Below are positions 44,219-53,071 of a stretch of 64,000 nt of DNA, one piece after another; within the stretch, counting starts at the first letter, position 1, and each line of letters begins with the position of its first letter. This DNA comes from Candidatus Sysuiplasma jiujiangense. GTDB lineage: Archaea > Thermoplasmatota > Thermoplasmata > Sysuiplasmatales > Sysuiplasmataceae. A model generated the notes under the pieces. The model ran no database searches, was not told the DNA's origin, and worked only from the letters and a program-made list of their open reading frames with translations. Where the stretch lies: contig JAHEAD010000001.1 in the NCBI GenBank assembly GCA_019721075.1, positions 124,001 to 188,000 on the forward strand, given 5' to 3'. The position numbers were made by a program, and so were the translations under genes.

Positions 44219-45340
44219 ATGACGGACCTTGAGATAATAAATCTCGGTCCCGTAGACGGTTATGTAATGACAAACGTGTTTGTTGCTCTTTCGTACGCAG
44301 TCAGCGAGGAAAGGCGCAATGATGTGCTTGTCTTATGCCACCCTGAAAAGCCATTTGCGAACGTAGGGTTCCATCAGGAGACGCTCAGGGAGATTGACAT
44401 TGACTATTGCACAAGACATTCCATACCCGTTGTCAGAAGGGTTATCGGAGGGGGGGCGATAGCAGACGGACCATGGGAGGAAGATTACTTCCTAATAAGC
44501 AGGATCGGTTCTAAGTCGACACGGGGAACGTTAAAGGAATATTACGGCAGGATGCTTGAACCAGTTTCATCCGCATTGCACAGACTGGGGCTGAACGCAA
44601 CCAGACAGGGGCTGAACGACCTTGCAGTGGATGGCAGAAAGATTAGCGCAAACGGGGCTGTGGACATAGAAGGGGCAAGGGTTCTTACAGGCGATATTCT
44701 TCTAGACCTGAACATCGACATCATGGCAGGCATACTGAAGGTCCCGGAAGAAAAATTCAGGGATAAAATAGCAAAAACGATGATGGAGCATCTAACGGGA
44801 ATCAGACAGACTCTTGGACGGGAAATCGAACGGGGAGAAATTGACAAACTGCTTGCAGAGGAGTTTGGAAGACTCTACGACGGCGTGAAAAGTTCTGATA
44901 TAACAGAACATGAGAAAAAGCGTCTTGACCTGTTGGTAGAGGAAAGGAAAAGACAGGAGTGGATTTTCTCTCGGGACAGTGATAGGAGCGAGCTATTTGC
45001 AGATCGCAGGATAGTCAAGATCAATGAGGGTACTTTTCTTTGCAAGGCAGACTACAAAGCACAGAAGCTGATACGAGTTACAATGCTTGTTGAGTCAGGG
45101 AGGATTAAAAATATAGCCATTTCGGGGGACTTTTTTACCGTGCCCGTAAGCTGGAAGCTGGAAAGACTTGAAAGACGCCTTGAGGGAACTCCTCTGAATC
45201 ATGAAGATATCAAATCCATTGTTGACACTTTGATTTCTCAGGATGGCGTAACAGTGCTCGGCGCGGAGCCAGAAGATTTCGCATCTGCAATAATGGATGC
45301 CGCCAGGCATCCGGAAATTTCGAATGAAAACAGAGGCTGA
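44219..45340 (+). CDS. Lipoate-protein ligase (sLpl-like), probable LbpA modifier
   Basis: About 373 aa. Catalytic half: biotin/lipoate ligase fold with VVRRVIGGGAI (RRxxGGG motif) and the substrate Lys in GRKISANGAV. A C-terminal accessory domain with VTMLVESGRIKNIAISGDFF resembles LplB/Lpl accessory domains, so both parts are in one chain. Its position beside lbpA makes LbpA the likely acceptor. Start ATG 44219 follows GAGGTGA. The radical-SAM partners LipS1/LipS2 and LipT known from some bacterial sHdr clusters are not in this window. Confidence 0.88.
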   Translation: MTDLEIINLGPVDGYVMTNVFVALSYAVSEERRNDVLVLCHPEKPFANVGFHQETLREIDIDYCTRHSIPVVRRVIGGGAIADGPWEEDYFLISRIGSKSTRGTLKEYYGRMLEPVSSALHRLGLNATRQGLNDLAVDGRKISANGAVDIEGARVLTGDILLDLNIDIMAGILKVPEEKFRDKIAKTMMEHLTGIRQTLGREIERGEIDKLLAEEFGRLYDGVKSSDITEHEKKRLDLLVEERKRQEWIFSRDSDRSELFADRRIVKINEGTFLCKADYKAQKLIRVTMLVESGRIKNIAISGDFFTVPVSWKLERLERRLEGTPLNHEDIKSIVDTLISQDGVTVLGAEPEDFASAIMDAARHPEISNENRG

Positions 45341-46427
45341 AAGTTTGAAAAGCGAACTGAGGGAAATTCTGTCGACAGTTCCGCATCCTGAAAGGCGTTC
45401 CTCCCTGATAGAGCTGGGTATGATATCTTCGATTAATGCAGAAGGAAAAAGAGTCAGGGTCGTTGCCTCCATACCTGAAGGATACCAACTGGCAGACATC
45501 ATAAAATCAGACATAGAAACGGTGTTGAAGGATGCTGGATACGACTGCGCAGTTGAATTCACAATCAAAGGGAAGACCGTGCCGGATGAAAGGAAGTCAA
45601 GGAAACTTCCCATAATTGTCACAGGAACCAGAGAAAGAACAGGCATAGACGCACTTCCACGGAACGACATAGGAAATATCATCGCCGTGGCATCCGGCAA
45701 GGGAGGAGTGGGAAAGAGCTTTATTACGACCGCGATAGCGACGCATCTTACCTCACTGGGATACAGGACAGGCATACTGGACGCAGACATCACTGGTCCG
45801 TGTATTTCTCGAATGCTTGGACTGAGGGACCTTCCTGAACTCGGGGAAAATAACAGAATGAAGCCGCTGGTGTCAAGAATGGGCATCAGGGTGATGTCCA
45901 TTGACCTGATAATGGACAAATTCAAAACACCACTGGTGTGGAGAGGACCTCTGATAAACAGCGCGATCAGAGGGTTGTTTTCGGAAACTGAATGGGGTGA
46001 TTTACACTACCTGCTGGTAGATCTGCCTCCCGGCACATCAGATGCACCGCTGACTGTATTCCAGTCGTTGACTCCGGATGGCGTGCTTTTCGTCACCAGT
46101 CCGATGGAAGTTGCGAGATCCGTAGTTGCCCGTTCAATAGCCATGGCGAGTGAGATGCATGTACCTGTTATAGGAGTGGTTGAGAATATGGCATTTCTCA
46201 GGCTTCCAGACGGTTCGCGCATAAATGTATTTGGAAGAGAGGAAGGCAAAAAAGTTGCTGAGGAGTTTGGTGTTCCATACATTGGATCTGTTCAGCTCGA
46301 TCCTGCCGTTAGCGCGCTGTCAGATCGTGGGGAGATTGAACTTTACAGCAACAGTCAATTCTTCAGGATAATCAGGAATTTGAGATTCAGCCTTCTGCGC
46401 ATTTCACCGGACACAAGAAGGGGATGA
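45324..46427 (+). CDS. Mrp/NBP35-family P-loop ATPase with N-terminal DUF59 domain
   Basis: About 367 aa. Residues 1-~85 resemble the MIP18/DUF59 domain; the P-loop follows at AVASGKGGVGKSFITTA, then LDADITGPCI and LLVDLPPGTSDAP (Walker B region). Mrp proteins help to assemble or carry iron-sulfur clusters. The family's usual Cys-x-x-Cys after ENM is absent: here ENMAFLRLPDGSRINVFG has no Cys. Start at ATG 45324 inside the ligase end. In this operon it may load clusters onto sHdr or act by another mechanism. Confidence 0.88.
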   Translation: MKTEAESLKSELREILSTVPHPERRSSLIELGMISSINAEGKRVRVVASIPEGYQLADIIKSDIETVLKDAGYDCAVEFTIKGKTVPDERKSRKLPIIVTGTRERTGIDALPRNDIGNIIAVASGKGGVGKSFITTAIATHLTSLGYRTGILDADITGPCISRMLGLRDLPELGENNRMKPLVSRMGIRVMSIDLIMDKFKTPLVWRGPLINSAIRGLFSETEWGDLHYLLVDLPPGTSDAPLTVFQSLTPDGVLFVTSPMEVARSVVARSIAMASEMHVPVIGVVENMAFLRLPDGSRINVFGREEGKKVAEEFGVPYIGSVQLDPAVSALSDRGEIELYSNSQFFRIIRNLRFSLLRISPDTRRG

Positions 46428-46430
46428 CTA

Positions 46431-46634
46431 ATGCCCAGAATACGCGTTATATCCAGAATCGGGAATCCATTCTTTTCCGGGGTAACAGGAAAGACCGCAA
46501 AGACTGTGCCGCCGGAACATCTTGAGATTCTAAACAGTCTCTTCTTTGAAGGTGAAGTGGATAAAGGAGGCACTGTGGAAATCGACGGGCGGAGATATGT
46601 GTGCACCTCGTACGGATGGGCATGTGAGGAATAA
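46431..46634 (+). CDS. 67-aa protein of the sHdr operon, unknown function
   Basis: Starts MPRIRVISRIGNPFFSGVTGKTAKTV; the second half (VEIDGRRYVCTSYGWACEE) has two Cys near the C-terminus. Small and slightly basic, without a membrane segment. Begins 3 nt after the Mrp-like gene and ends 1 nt before the next DsrE-type gene, so it is surely co-transcribed. No family recognised. Confidence 0.7.
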   Translation: MPRIRVISRIGNPFFSGVTGKTAKTVPPEHLEILNSLFFEGEVDKGGTVEIDGRRYVCTSYGWACEE

Positions 46635-46635
46635 T

Positions 46636-46986
46636 ATGGAGTCACAGTTCCTTATAATTCTTTTTTCATCTCCAGTGCAGCACAGGGAAGCTGAATCGGC
46701 AAGGGACAGGGCACAGTCACTCATGGCGGCAGGCAAAAAGGTGTCAATATTCCTTCTGGGAGATGGTGTTTACAATGCTTCTGAAGAGCTAATTCAGCCT
46801 GGCAATCCGGGTGTTGTTTCATCTTTTGCTCAGATGGAAGAGGCAGACATTGTTTGCTGTTCGACATGTTTGGCTATGAGGGGAGTGAACAGGCTCATTG
46901 GAACGGCGAGGAAAGGGAGCCTGGAAGATCTTGTGGATAAAATGGAAAAGGCGGATATCATACTGAATTACACGGCGGAGGAATGA
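46636..46986 (+). CDS. dsrE: DsrE/TusD-like sulfur-transfer protein
   Basis: 116 aa. Strand-helix opening QFLIILFSSPVQHREAESA, then KVSIFLLGDGVYNA, and the Cys-rich loop IVCCSTCLAMRGVNRL, where DsrE/TusD keep their reactive Cys. First of a three-gene dsrE-dsrF-dsrH-like block. Start ATG 46636 after AGGAATAAT; the longer frame upstream overlaps the 67-aa gene. The three together would form a DsrEFH-type hexamer that receives sulfur from TusA. Confidence 0.8.
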   Translation: MESQFLIILFSSPVQHREAESARDRAQSLMAAGKKVSIFLLGDGVYNASEELIQPGNPGVVSSFAQMEEADIVCCSTCLAMRGVNRLIGTARKGSLEDLVDKMEKADIILNYTAEE

Positions 46987-47318
46987 TGAGAGTTACTGTT
47001 TTGCTGACACGACCTCCCCTATCCACCGCACACGTGACGGAGGCATTGCGCGTCTCCTTAATGCTCGCTGCTCTAGGGCACGACGTATCTCTGGTTCTAA
47101 TTGACGATGGAGTATTCATGCTTCTGGAAAATATGGGAGCCTCATTCGGGCTCGAAACACTGAAAAGGGCGGATGGTGCTGACGGCCTTCATCTGTGTGT
47201 TCACGGTGATTCCGTCAGAAAATTACTGCCTGATATGAAAATACCAGCAACTTACAGCATGCTTGAGACCAGAGACATTGCATCAATGATTCTCTCAGAG
47301 AAAGTGCTGGTGTTCTGA
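46983..47318 (+). CDS. dsrF: DsrF/TusC-like protein
   Basis: 111 aa. Begins MRVTVLLTRPPLSTAHVTEALRV, with VSLVLIDDGVFMLL, the family's second strand and helix. One Cys (LHLCVHG). Overlaps dsrE by 4 nt (ATGATGAG) and the next gene by 1 nt. Assigned by fold pattern, size and place between dsrE- and dsrH-like genes. Confidence 0.72.
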   Translation: MMRVTVLLTRPPLSTAHVTEALRVSLMLAALGHDVSLVLIDDGVFMLLENMGASFGLETLKRADGADGLHLCVHGDSVRKLLPDMKIPATYSMLETRDIASMILSEKVLVF

Positions 47319-47602
47319 TGCAGGTGCTAATCCACATGCACAGAAGAATTCAAATGAAATCCGGAATTATAGAGGTGGTATCCGAAATCTGCAGGAGAAC
47401 GGAAACAACAATTGTCCTCGGGGGCGCTGCAGTATTTTCCGCCGGTAATTTGCAGCATACGCTCAATTCCTGTCGGGCACAGTATAGATTGTGTGTGGAG
47501 AATGTGGCCGAAAGCCATCCGCTCCCAGCTGATGTTGAGCGTTTGAGCACTGATGAAGTGACAAAGCTTATTGCTGTGACAGAGCGGGTAATACTGTTCT
47601 GA
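47318..47602 (+). CDS. dsrH: DsrH/TusB-like protein
   Basis: 94 aa. Pattern of TusB/DsrH: short N-terminal strand, TIVLGGAAVFSAGN, two Cys at NSCRAQYRLCVEN, and a C-terminal strand ending VILF. Overlaps dsrF. Last gene of the 37.9-47.6 kb operon; 43 nt then precede the PEP carboxylase start. Confidence 0.65.
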   Translation: MQVLIHMHRRIQMKSGIIEVVSEICRRTETTIVLGGAAVFSAGNLQHTLNSCRAQYRLCVENVAESHPLPADVERLSTDEVTKLIAVTERVILF

Positions 47603-47645
47603 GAAGGTGGCGGCATCAGATCATGCATAGCTGCCACCCGGGCAA

Positions 47646-50390
47646 ATGATAAAAAGTAGCAAACTCTTTAGCATCCTCCAAAAATCAGGGAGAATGCAAT
47701 TGAAAGGGTGTAAACCCGTGTCCGGCAGAACGGAGCTGAGAAGAAACGTCAGCCTTCTGGCCGAAATCCTCGGTGACACAATAAGGCACTTGGAAGGAAA
47801 AGATTCATTCGAAATAGTAGAAAGGGTCAGAAGACTTTCGGTAGACGCAAGACACGGAAATTCATTCGCAGCAGCGGAACTTCAGAGACTCATAGAAGGA
47901 TTCGACGAAAGAAAACTTCTACTGCTTGTAAGGGCGTTCACCGCCTATTTTCATATTACCAATGTTGCTGAGGATGTATACAGGATACGTTCAGTCCGAG
48001 CCGATTCGGGTACGGAAAGAAACAGAGGTTCGGTTGTTGAAATACTGTCAAAACTGAAAGAAGAAGGTCTTAAACCGCTTGAAGTCCAAAACTTTTTCAA
48101 CTCATTGAGCCTTGAATTTGTAGTCACACCTCATCCCACCGAGGTCAGAAGAAAAACAGTAGTTGAGAAGATAAAGAGAGTTGAGGAAGCGCTACTGATA
48201 TCGCATGAATCGGAAACCGCACGACAAAGGAGCAGAGCGCTTGAGGATATCAGGGAGGAAATTACGGGTCTCTGGCTCACTGACGAGCTCAGGGAACGCA
48301 AGCCGGGAATTGAAGATGAGCTGAAGTACGGGCTTTATTTTTTCGATATAAACATAATCGAAATGATTCCGCTTTTTTACAGGCGTCTTGCTTTTGCCTT
48401 TGAGAGCGTGTTTCGGGGAACACAATACCGTTTTCCCACATTTCTGCGCTATACATCATGGATCGGTTCTGATGCCGACGGTAATCCATACACCAGCGGA
48501 AACACACTTCTGACAGCGCTGAAAATGCAGCAGAGGCTCCTCTTTTCAAAATACAAGAGGAAGGTAACAGATCTGATTTCAAGGCTTTCGATATCGACAA
48601 TATATTCGAAAGTTGATCCGGTTATGCTTGATCTCGCTGAAAGATACAGGAAACAGTTCCCTCAAGCGTGGAGCGAAATATCGTCTGTTAACGAGAATGA
48701 ACCTTACAGGGCGTTGTGCAGTTTCATAATAGCTCGGATGGAAGAAACTGAGCTGGGTTCGCGGAATGGCTATCATTCTGGAGAAGAAATGCTTTCTGAT
48801 CTTTTGATTATGCAAAAGAGCTTATCTGACAGCGGTGCCAAGGCAATTGCTGCGGGCGCGCTCGAAGATTTGATAAGAATGGTTGAGACGTTTTCGATTC
48901 ATCTTGCATCACTTGATCTTCGTTTTCATTCAACTGAACAGAAAGAAGCTGTTTGTGATGTTATCAGAGGAATTGGAATTGATATTGAATACAGCAAACT
49001 TGAAGAGATGGAAAGGAAAGAACTGCTCGAAAGTGTTCTTTCTTCAGGAGTCGCCAGTGCAACCAGAACGAAAGCCATGATGCGGCCAAACAGAATTTCC
49101 TCCATGCTCTTGGCGGCGAAGGAGGCACAGCTCAGATTTGGACCAGAGGCAATTGGAAGCTACATTGTAAGCAACACTGATTCAGTAATACAGATTCTTG
49201 AAGCGCTGATTCTGCAGAACTTCGCAGGTCTTGGAGAAAACGGAACGGAAGCACTCCCAATTGTGCCGCTGTTCGAAACATACGAGGACCTGAAGCGATG
49301 TAATGTGATAATGTCTGAGGCGTTCGAAAATTCTCACTACAGGAAGTTTCTGATGCGTAAAGGGAAAATACAGGAAATAATGCTTGGTTATTCAGATAGC
49401 AACAAAGATGCCGGCTACATGACATCCAGATGGCTGATATTCCGCTCCCAGATGGAACTTCTCAAAACAGCCGCAAAGCATGGGATAGGCTTGAAGTTTT
49501 TCCATGGACGTGGTGGTTCCATAAGCAGAGGAGGTGGCCCGGCACGTCTTGCTATCCTGTCCCAGCCAATAGAATCTGCGGAGTGCAGACTCAAGTTTAC
49601 CGAACAGGGAGAGGTGCTCTGGAGCAGATACTTCGACAGCAGCATAACATTCAGAGAATACGAGCAGACAGTAAGCGCTTTGCTAGAGTTGAGTAAGAAA
49701 GGTATTCGGCCACGCGATGACTGGTTCAGAGAAATGGAACGAATTTCTGAAAGTTCACATGAGGCATATCGCAGCCTCCTAAATGACAGGAGACTGCCAG
49801 GATACTTGGAAGAGACGACCCCACTGAGCTACCTGCCACTTTTGAATATGGGAACGCGTCCGGCTTCGAGAGGAAGCATGACTCTTTCAAACCTGAGAGC
49901 AATACCCTGGGTTTTTGCCTGGACACAGAACAGGCACATAATTTCAGGATGGTACGGAGCCGGCGAGGGTCTCTGTACCCGATCTACGTCCAGGAAAAAT
50001 ACGCAGCAGGGAATGCTATCAGAGTGGTATTTCTTCCGTTCAATAATCGACATGCTTGAAATGACGCTTGCCAAAACAGATATGAGAGTCGCTTCCACTT
50101 ATGCAGAATTTGCCTCAAAGGAGAACTCGGGCATCTATAGCAATGTAAAGAAGGAATACCTAAAGACAACAGGGTTAGTAACGTGTCTCAGAAGGGAGAA
50201 GAAACTACTCCAACACAACAGTATGCTGAGCGAGAGCATTTTTCTGAGAAACCCCTATGTTGATATAATAAACCTAGTTCAGGCGGAAACAATGAAAAGA
50301 ATAAAGGAAGGACGCAAAAGCAAGGACCTTGAAAGGATATTGCTGCTGAGCATTAAAGGAATTGCATCCGGTATGAGGAATACAGGTTGA
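47646..50390 (+). CDS. ppc: Phosphoenolpyruvate carboxylase, bacterial type
   Basis: 914 aa, complete. Catalytic marks: FVVTPHPTEVRRKTV (His of TxHPTE), GSDADGNPY, MLGYSDSNKDAGYMTSRW, KFFHGRGGSISRGGGPARLAILSQP, and RAIPWVFAWTQNRHIISGWYGAG. It forms oxaloacetate from PEP and bicarbonate. Archaea more often have the short PpcA type, so this long type is less common there. Starts 44 nt after the last dsr-like gene on the same strand and may be co-transcribed. Confidence 0.93.
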   Translation: MIKSSKLFSILQKSGRMQLKGCKPVSGRTELRRNVSLLAEILGDTIRHLEGKDSFEIVERVRRLSVDARHGNSFAAAELQRLIEGFDERKLLLLVRAFTAYFHITNVAEDVYRIRSVRADSGTERNRGSVVEILSKLKEEGLKPLEVQNFFNSLSLEFVVTPHPTEVRRKTVVEKIKRVEEALLISHESETARQRSRALEDIREEITGLWLTDELRERKPGIEDELKYGLYFFDINIIEMIPLFYRRLAFAFESVFRGTQYRFPTFLRYTSWIGSDADGNPYTSGNTLLTALKMQQRLLFSKYKRKVTDLISRLSISTIYSKVDPVMLDLAERYRKQFPQAWSEISSVNENEPYRALCSFIIARMEETELGSRNGYHSGEEMLSDLLIMQKSLSDSGAKAIAAGALEDLIRMVETFSIHLASLDLRFHSTEQKEAVCDVIRGIGIDIEYSKLEEMERKELLESVLSSGVASATRTKAMMRPNRISSMLLAAKEAQLRFGPEAIGSYIVSNTDSVIQILEALILQNFAGLGENGTEALPIVPLFETYEDLKRCNVIMSEAFENSHYRKFLMRKGKIQEIMLGYSDSNKDAGYMTSRWLIFRSQMELLKTAAKHGIGLKFFHGRGGSISRGGGPARLAILSQPIESAECRLKFTEQGEVLWSRYFDSSITFREYEQTVSALLELSKKGIRPRDDWFREMERISESSHEAYRSLLNDRRLPGYLEETTPLSYLPLLNMGTRPASRGSMTLSNLRAIPWVFAWTQNRHIISGWYGAGEGLCTRSTSRKNTQQGMLSEWYFFRSIIDMLEMTLAKTDMRVASTYAEFASKENSGIYSNVKKEYLKTTGLVTCLRREKKLLQHNSMLSESIFLRNPYVDIINLVQAETMKRIKEGRKSKDLERILLLSIKGIASGMRNTG

Positions 50391-51134
50391 ATGACTCTTC
50401 AGAAAAATTCGTAACAAGTCCTGCAATCTGAGCGAACATCACCTTGAATTGGCAATTTCGGATTACAGAATGGCTTAAGAAACACGAAGATTCATTCGAA
50501 TTAAACCGGTAAGTCCGAAAAGATTTGAGAAATTTGCTCGTCAAGGTACACAGTAGGCTGTGGAAAATATGACTATCTGCAAATTAGTACGGGCGGATCC
50601 TTTCACTTCTCATACTCATCATAATCATTCGTAAGTCCACAATAGATGCGTATTTCTCGTCGGAAAAGGTCGTCAGGATATACTTCCAGCATGACGAAGC
50701 TGAGAAGGCGTTCATGGAAGTAAAGGAGAGGAATGCGATGAGAAGGATACTTCACAGGTTCCGGAATAGAGTCAGCACATATCTGAAGGCTGTTAACCAT
50801 CCCTCATATCTGCAGCATGACGTCGCGAAATGGGGGCTGTAGCCGGGAGGCAGGAGAGAGAAGACAACGGAGATAGAGAAACTGAGGGGGCATCTATCTG
50901 GTAAGCGTCATCGGCAGCGGATCTGCAGTCACGCAGAGGGGACGTACTGACGAAGTAGAACATGAATCTCGTGAAGGATATCGATCCGGAAAAACAAGTC
51001 CACGTCCGCTAATTTGTCTATATTCAGGATGGATATTTACACTTGAAGTAACTATTGAGCCTGTCTGCGAAAGCTGTAACCTGTTGAGGTAATGCAGGAA
51101 ATCTAAAAAGATAGGGAATCTGGAGTGGCAAAAT
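50391..51134. other. Decayed intergenic stretch
   Basis: About 740 nt without an intact gene. It contains a broken transposase fragment at 50588-50842 whose reading continues past the stop for about 100 nt more, and no recognisable RNA gene. The rest has no supportable feature. Confidence 0.5.
50588..50842 (+). pseudogene. Transposase C-terminal remnant, IS1634-like
   Basis: An open frame without a start codon encodes ...STIDAYFSSEKVVRIYFQHD-type sequence followed by EAEKAFMEVKERNAMRRILHRF and NRVSTYLKA before a TAG. This resembles the C-terminal E-motif region of DDE transposases of the IS1634/IS4 group (VEKAFRxLK, then RVxxHL). N-terminal and catalytic Asp parts are absent, so it is a relic. 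Assignment is by pattern only. Confidence 0.4.
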
Positions 51135-51575
51135 TCAATTTGAAGGCGGCTGAACCACTACCTGCGACGGCTGCCATCTATTCCTCGTAGAGTCTCGTAT
51201 CTTCACGTATGCGATAATAAGTAATATCCCAGTTATGAAACCTCCAAACAGCAATTGCAGTATACCCAGCACAAGTGATGGTGTTTCAGCTTCTTCCACC
51301 TTTTCCTCGGCAAGATTCTTATACACAAGAAAATAATCAAGAAGTATCCATAAAAGGCCTATAAGAAAAATTATTCCAAATACGAGGCCGAAAAGGCCAA
51401 TTCCAAATCCAGAAGGACCCACAGTAGTGGTACCGCCCGGAGAGGTGGTTGTAACGGTACTGCTAAAAATCATAAGGCCCGCAATTAAAAATAGCCCTAC
51501 AACAAAGAAAACCGCCTGAAGAATCAAAGCAATTAATGTAAGCGTTTTTGCAGTGCTAGCATCACTGTCTAACAT
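51135..51575 (-). CDS. Small multi-pass membrane protein, unknown
   Basis: About 146 aa. Three membrane segments: residues ~10-33 (LTLIALILQAVFFVVGLFLIAG), ~53-77 (FGIGLFGLVFGIIFLIGLLWILL) and ~97-120. A Thr/Ser/Gly-rich outer loop (TTTSPGGTTTVGP) lies between the first two, and a short basic tail ends in VVVQPPSN. Start chosen at ATG 51575 because a TATA box at 51599-51606 lies 25-31 nt upstream, implying a leaderless transcript; the longer frame to 51647 would run through that box. Confidence 0.7.
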   Translation of the reverse strand: MLDSDASTAKTLTLIALILQAVFFVVGLFLIAGLMIFSSTVTTTSPGGTTTVGPSGFGIGLFGLVFGIIFLIGLLWILLDYFLVYKNLAEEKVEEAETPSLVLGILQLLFGGFITGILLIIAYVKIRDSTRNRWQPSQVVVQPPSN

Positions 51576-51598
51576 AAGAATGCATAGTTTAGAGGGAG

Positions 51599-51606
51599 TA
51601 TAAAAA
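51599..51606 (-). promoter_or_regulatory. TATA box
   Basis: Minus-strand TTTTTATA, 25-31 nt before ATG 51575. It defines the start of the membrane-protein gene. Confidence 0.5.
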
Positions 51607-51647
51607 CTTCGGGTTCCGCGCCACTTTGGGACAAAATTCAAACACAA

Positions 51648-52470
51648 GTTATGCCGATCAGTTCCGCTTCAGAGTATGTGAGCTACTAGCACTCTCTGAT
51701 ATTGTGGACATTTGGCTTAAGAAATTCTTCGATCCCCTTTCTTCCTGGCAGCTTCTTCAATATCTTTGCAGGATGGTTGTCTTCAGTAGGTACATTGCAG
51801 ATTACAGGTTCGAACAAATTTGGCAGATGTTTGGTCACTGCTGCGAGTCGAGTACGGGCGCCTGCCTGCTTGATGTGCGCCCGTGATGGAATCCCCTTGA
51901 CTCCTGAATGTGGAGTTTGATTTCGAAAGCATGACGTCACGCTATACTGTTGGGTGACCACACAGGTCGTCCTGGCTGCATATAGGACGTTGCCGGGCGT
52001 GTCGTCCATCGGCGTGAAGTTAATTATCACCATGCCCTTGAGTGTTAGCAAAACGTGAAAATTCCACCGTGCTGTGATCGTCTGTTGATGTGAACATACG
52101 TCAATTCACACGCATACCGCATTCGCGAGCTACCTGGTGGAGTTGAGCGGGTCGGCAATATCATTGAGCTGTGCAATATCGCATGATGCTGATTCTATAA
52201 ACTTGTCCGGGATTTCACCGTATGCACATATATGCCACGTCCCGACAGATGGTGCTATATACCTTGGTTCATTCAAACAGGATGCTCAGCTTTACTTTTA
52301 TCACTGCCCTTTTTCGATCGAATGAGAAATGCGCAACTCCCTTTTTCTGCTCAATGAATGATTCATTCACAGACGTTACTTTTCGAGAACATTCGTATGC
52401 TCATATCCACCATGGCATCCCAGTGGTTTAGCAGATACATGGGAATTTCTGTCCAAAGGCAGCGTATGTA
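51648..52470. other. Gene-poor stretch
   Basis: About 820 nt with only short frames. The longest (51686-52051, minus, ~121 codons) has no recognisable family and no promoter, and several stop-broken frames surround it. I see no RNA gene or repeat. It is probably old insertion-derived DNA. Confidence 0.4.
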
Positions 52471-52476
52471 GTTAAA

Positions 52477-52484
52477 TTTATATA
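52477..52484 (+). promoter_or_regulatory. TATA box of hsp20
   Basis: TTTATATA, about 30 nt before the GTG start at 52511. Confidence 0.55.
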
Positions 52485-52510
52485 GAAGTGCTAACATAAG
52501 ATATCATTCG

Positions 52511-53023
52511 GTGATAAATTTGGTTGACAACAGCACAGTAATTAAGGCGTATCCGAGAAAGAGCGGGTTGAGAACTAGAAACTTCGACGATTTCTTTGAG
52601 GACATGCCGAGAACATTCGCAGAATGGATGAGACCGTTCTTCAGGGACTTTCCGTCGCTTGGTTTCTTTGAGCCCTGGACTTCGGAGAATAGTATGGTGC
52701 CCTACATGGATATTCAGGAAGCCGACAAGGAATACAATGTTACGGTAGATCTTCCGGGTGTGATGAAGGAGGACATTGAAGTAAAGGTAACAGAGGACAA
52801 CACCATAGAGATAACAGGGAAAAGAAACGAGAAGAAAGAAGAAAGAAACGCAAACTACCTCAGACAGGAGCGAAGCAGTTATAACTTCCACAGAAGTTTC
52901 TCACTGCCTGAAGAGATTGACGGTGAAAAGGTTGAGGCAAAAGTCGAAAATGGTGTTCTGTTTCTAAGGTTGCCTAAAAAGGAAGAGGCTGCGAGAAAAG
53001 TGAAGAAAGTGGAAATCAAATAA
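52511..53023 (+). CDS. hsp20: Small heat-shock protein (Hsp20/alpha-crystallin)
   Basis: 170 aa from a GTG start. The alpha-crystallin domain runs from about residue 70: VPYMDIQEADKEYNVTVDLPGVMKEDIEVKVTEDN, EITGKRNEK, a loop, YNFHRSFSLPEEIDGEKVEAKVENGVLFLRLPK, with the final GVLxLRLPK motif. It holds unfolding proteins in the cytosol. The N-terminal ~60 residues (ending FPSLGFFEPW) are the variable arm. Starts close to its TATA box, so the leader is short. Confidence 0.92.
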   Translation: MINLVDNSTVIKAYPRKSGLRTRNFDDFFEDMPRTFAEWMRPFFRDFPSLGFFEPWTSENSMVPYMDIQEADKEYNVTVDLPGVMKEDIEVKVTEDNTIEITGKRNEKKEERNANYLRQERSSYNFHRSFSLPEEIDGEKVEAKVENGVLFLRLPKKEEAARKVKKVEIK

Positions 53024-53071
53024 ACTAAAAACCTTTTCTACTATTTATTCCAATAATTATTCTGGAGATTG

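Noticed and set aside
37000-48000. CRISPR or prophage in the accessory regions
   Set aside because: No regularly spaced repeats, cas genes, integrase or structural phage genes were found here or elsewhere in the window.
51795-51815. tRNA T-loop-like GGTTCGAAC
   Set aside because: No acceptor or anticodon arms around it; no tRNA is supported anywhere in the window.
51686-52051. 121-codon minus-strand frame in the gene-poor stretch
   Set aside because: No recognisable family, start context or promoter; reported only as part of the stretch.
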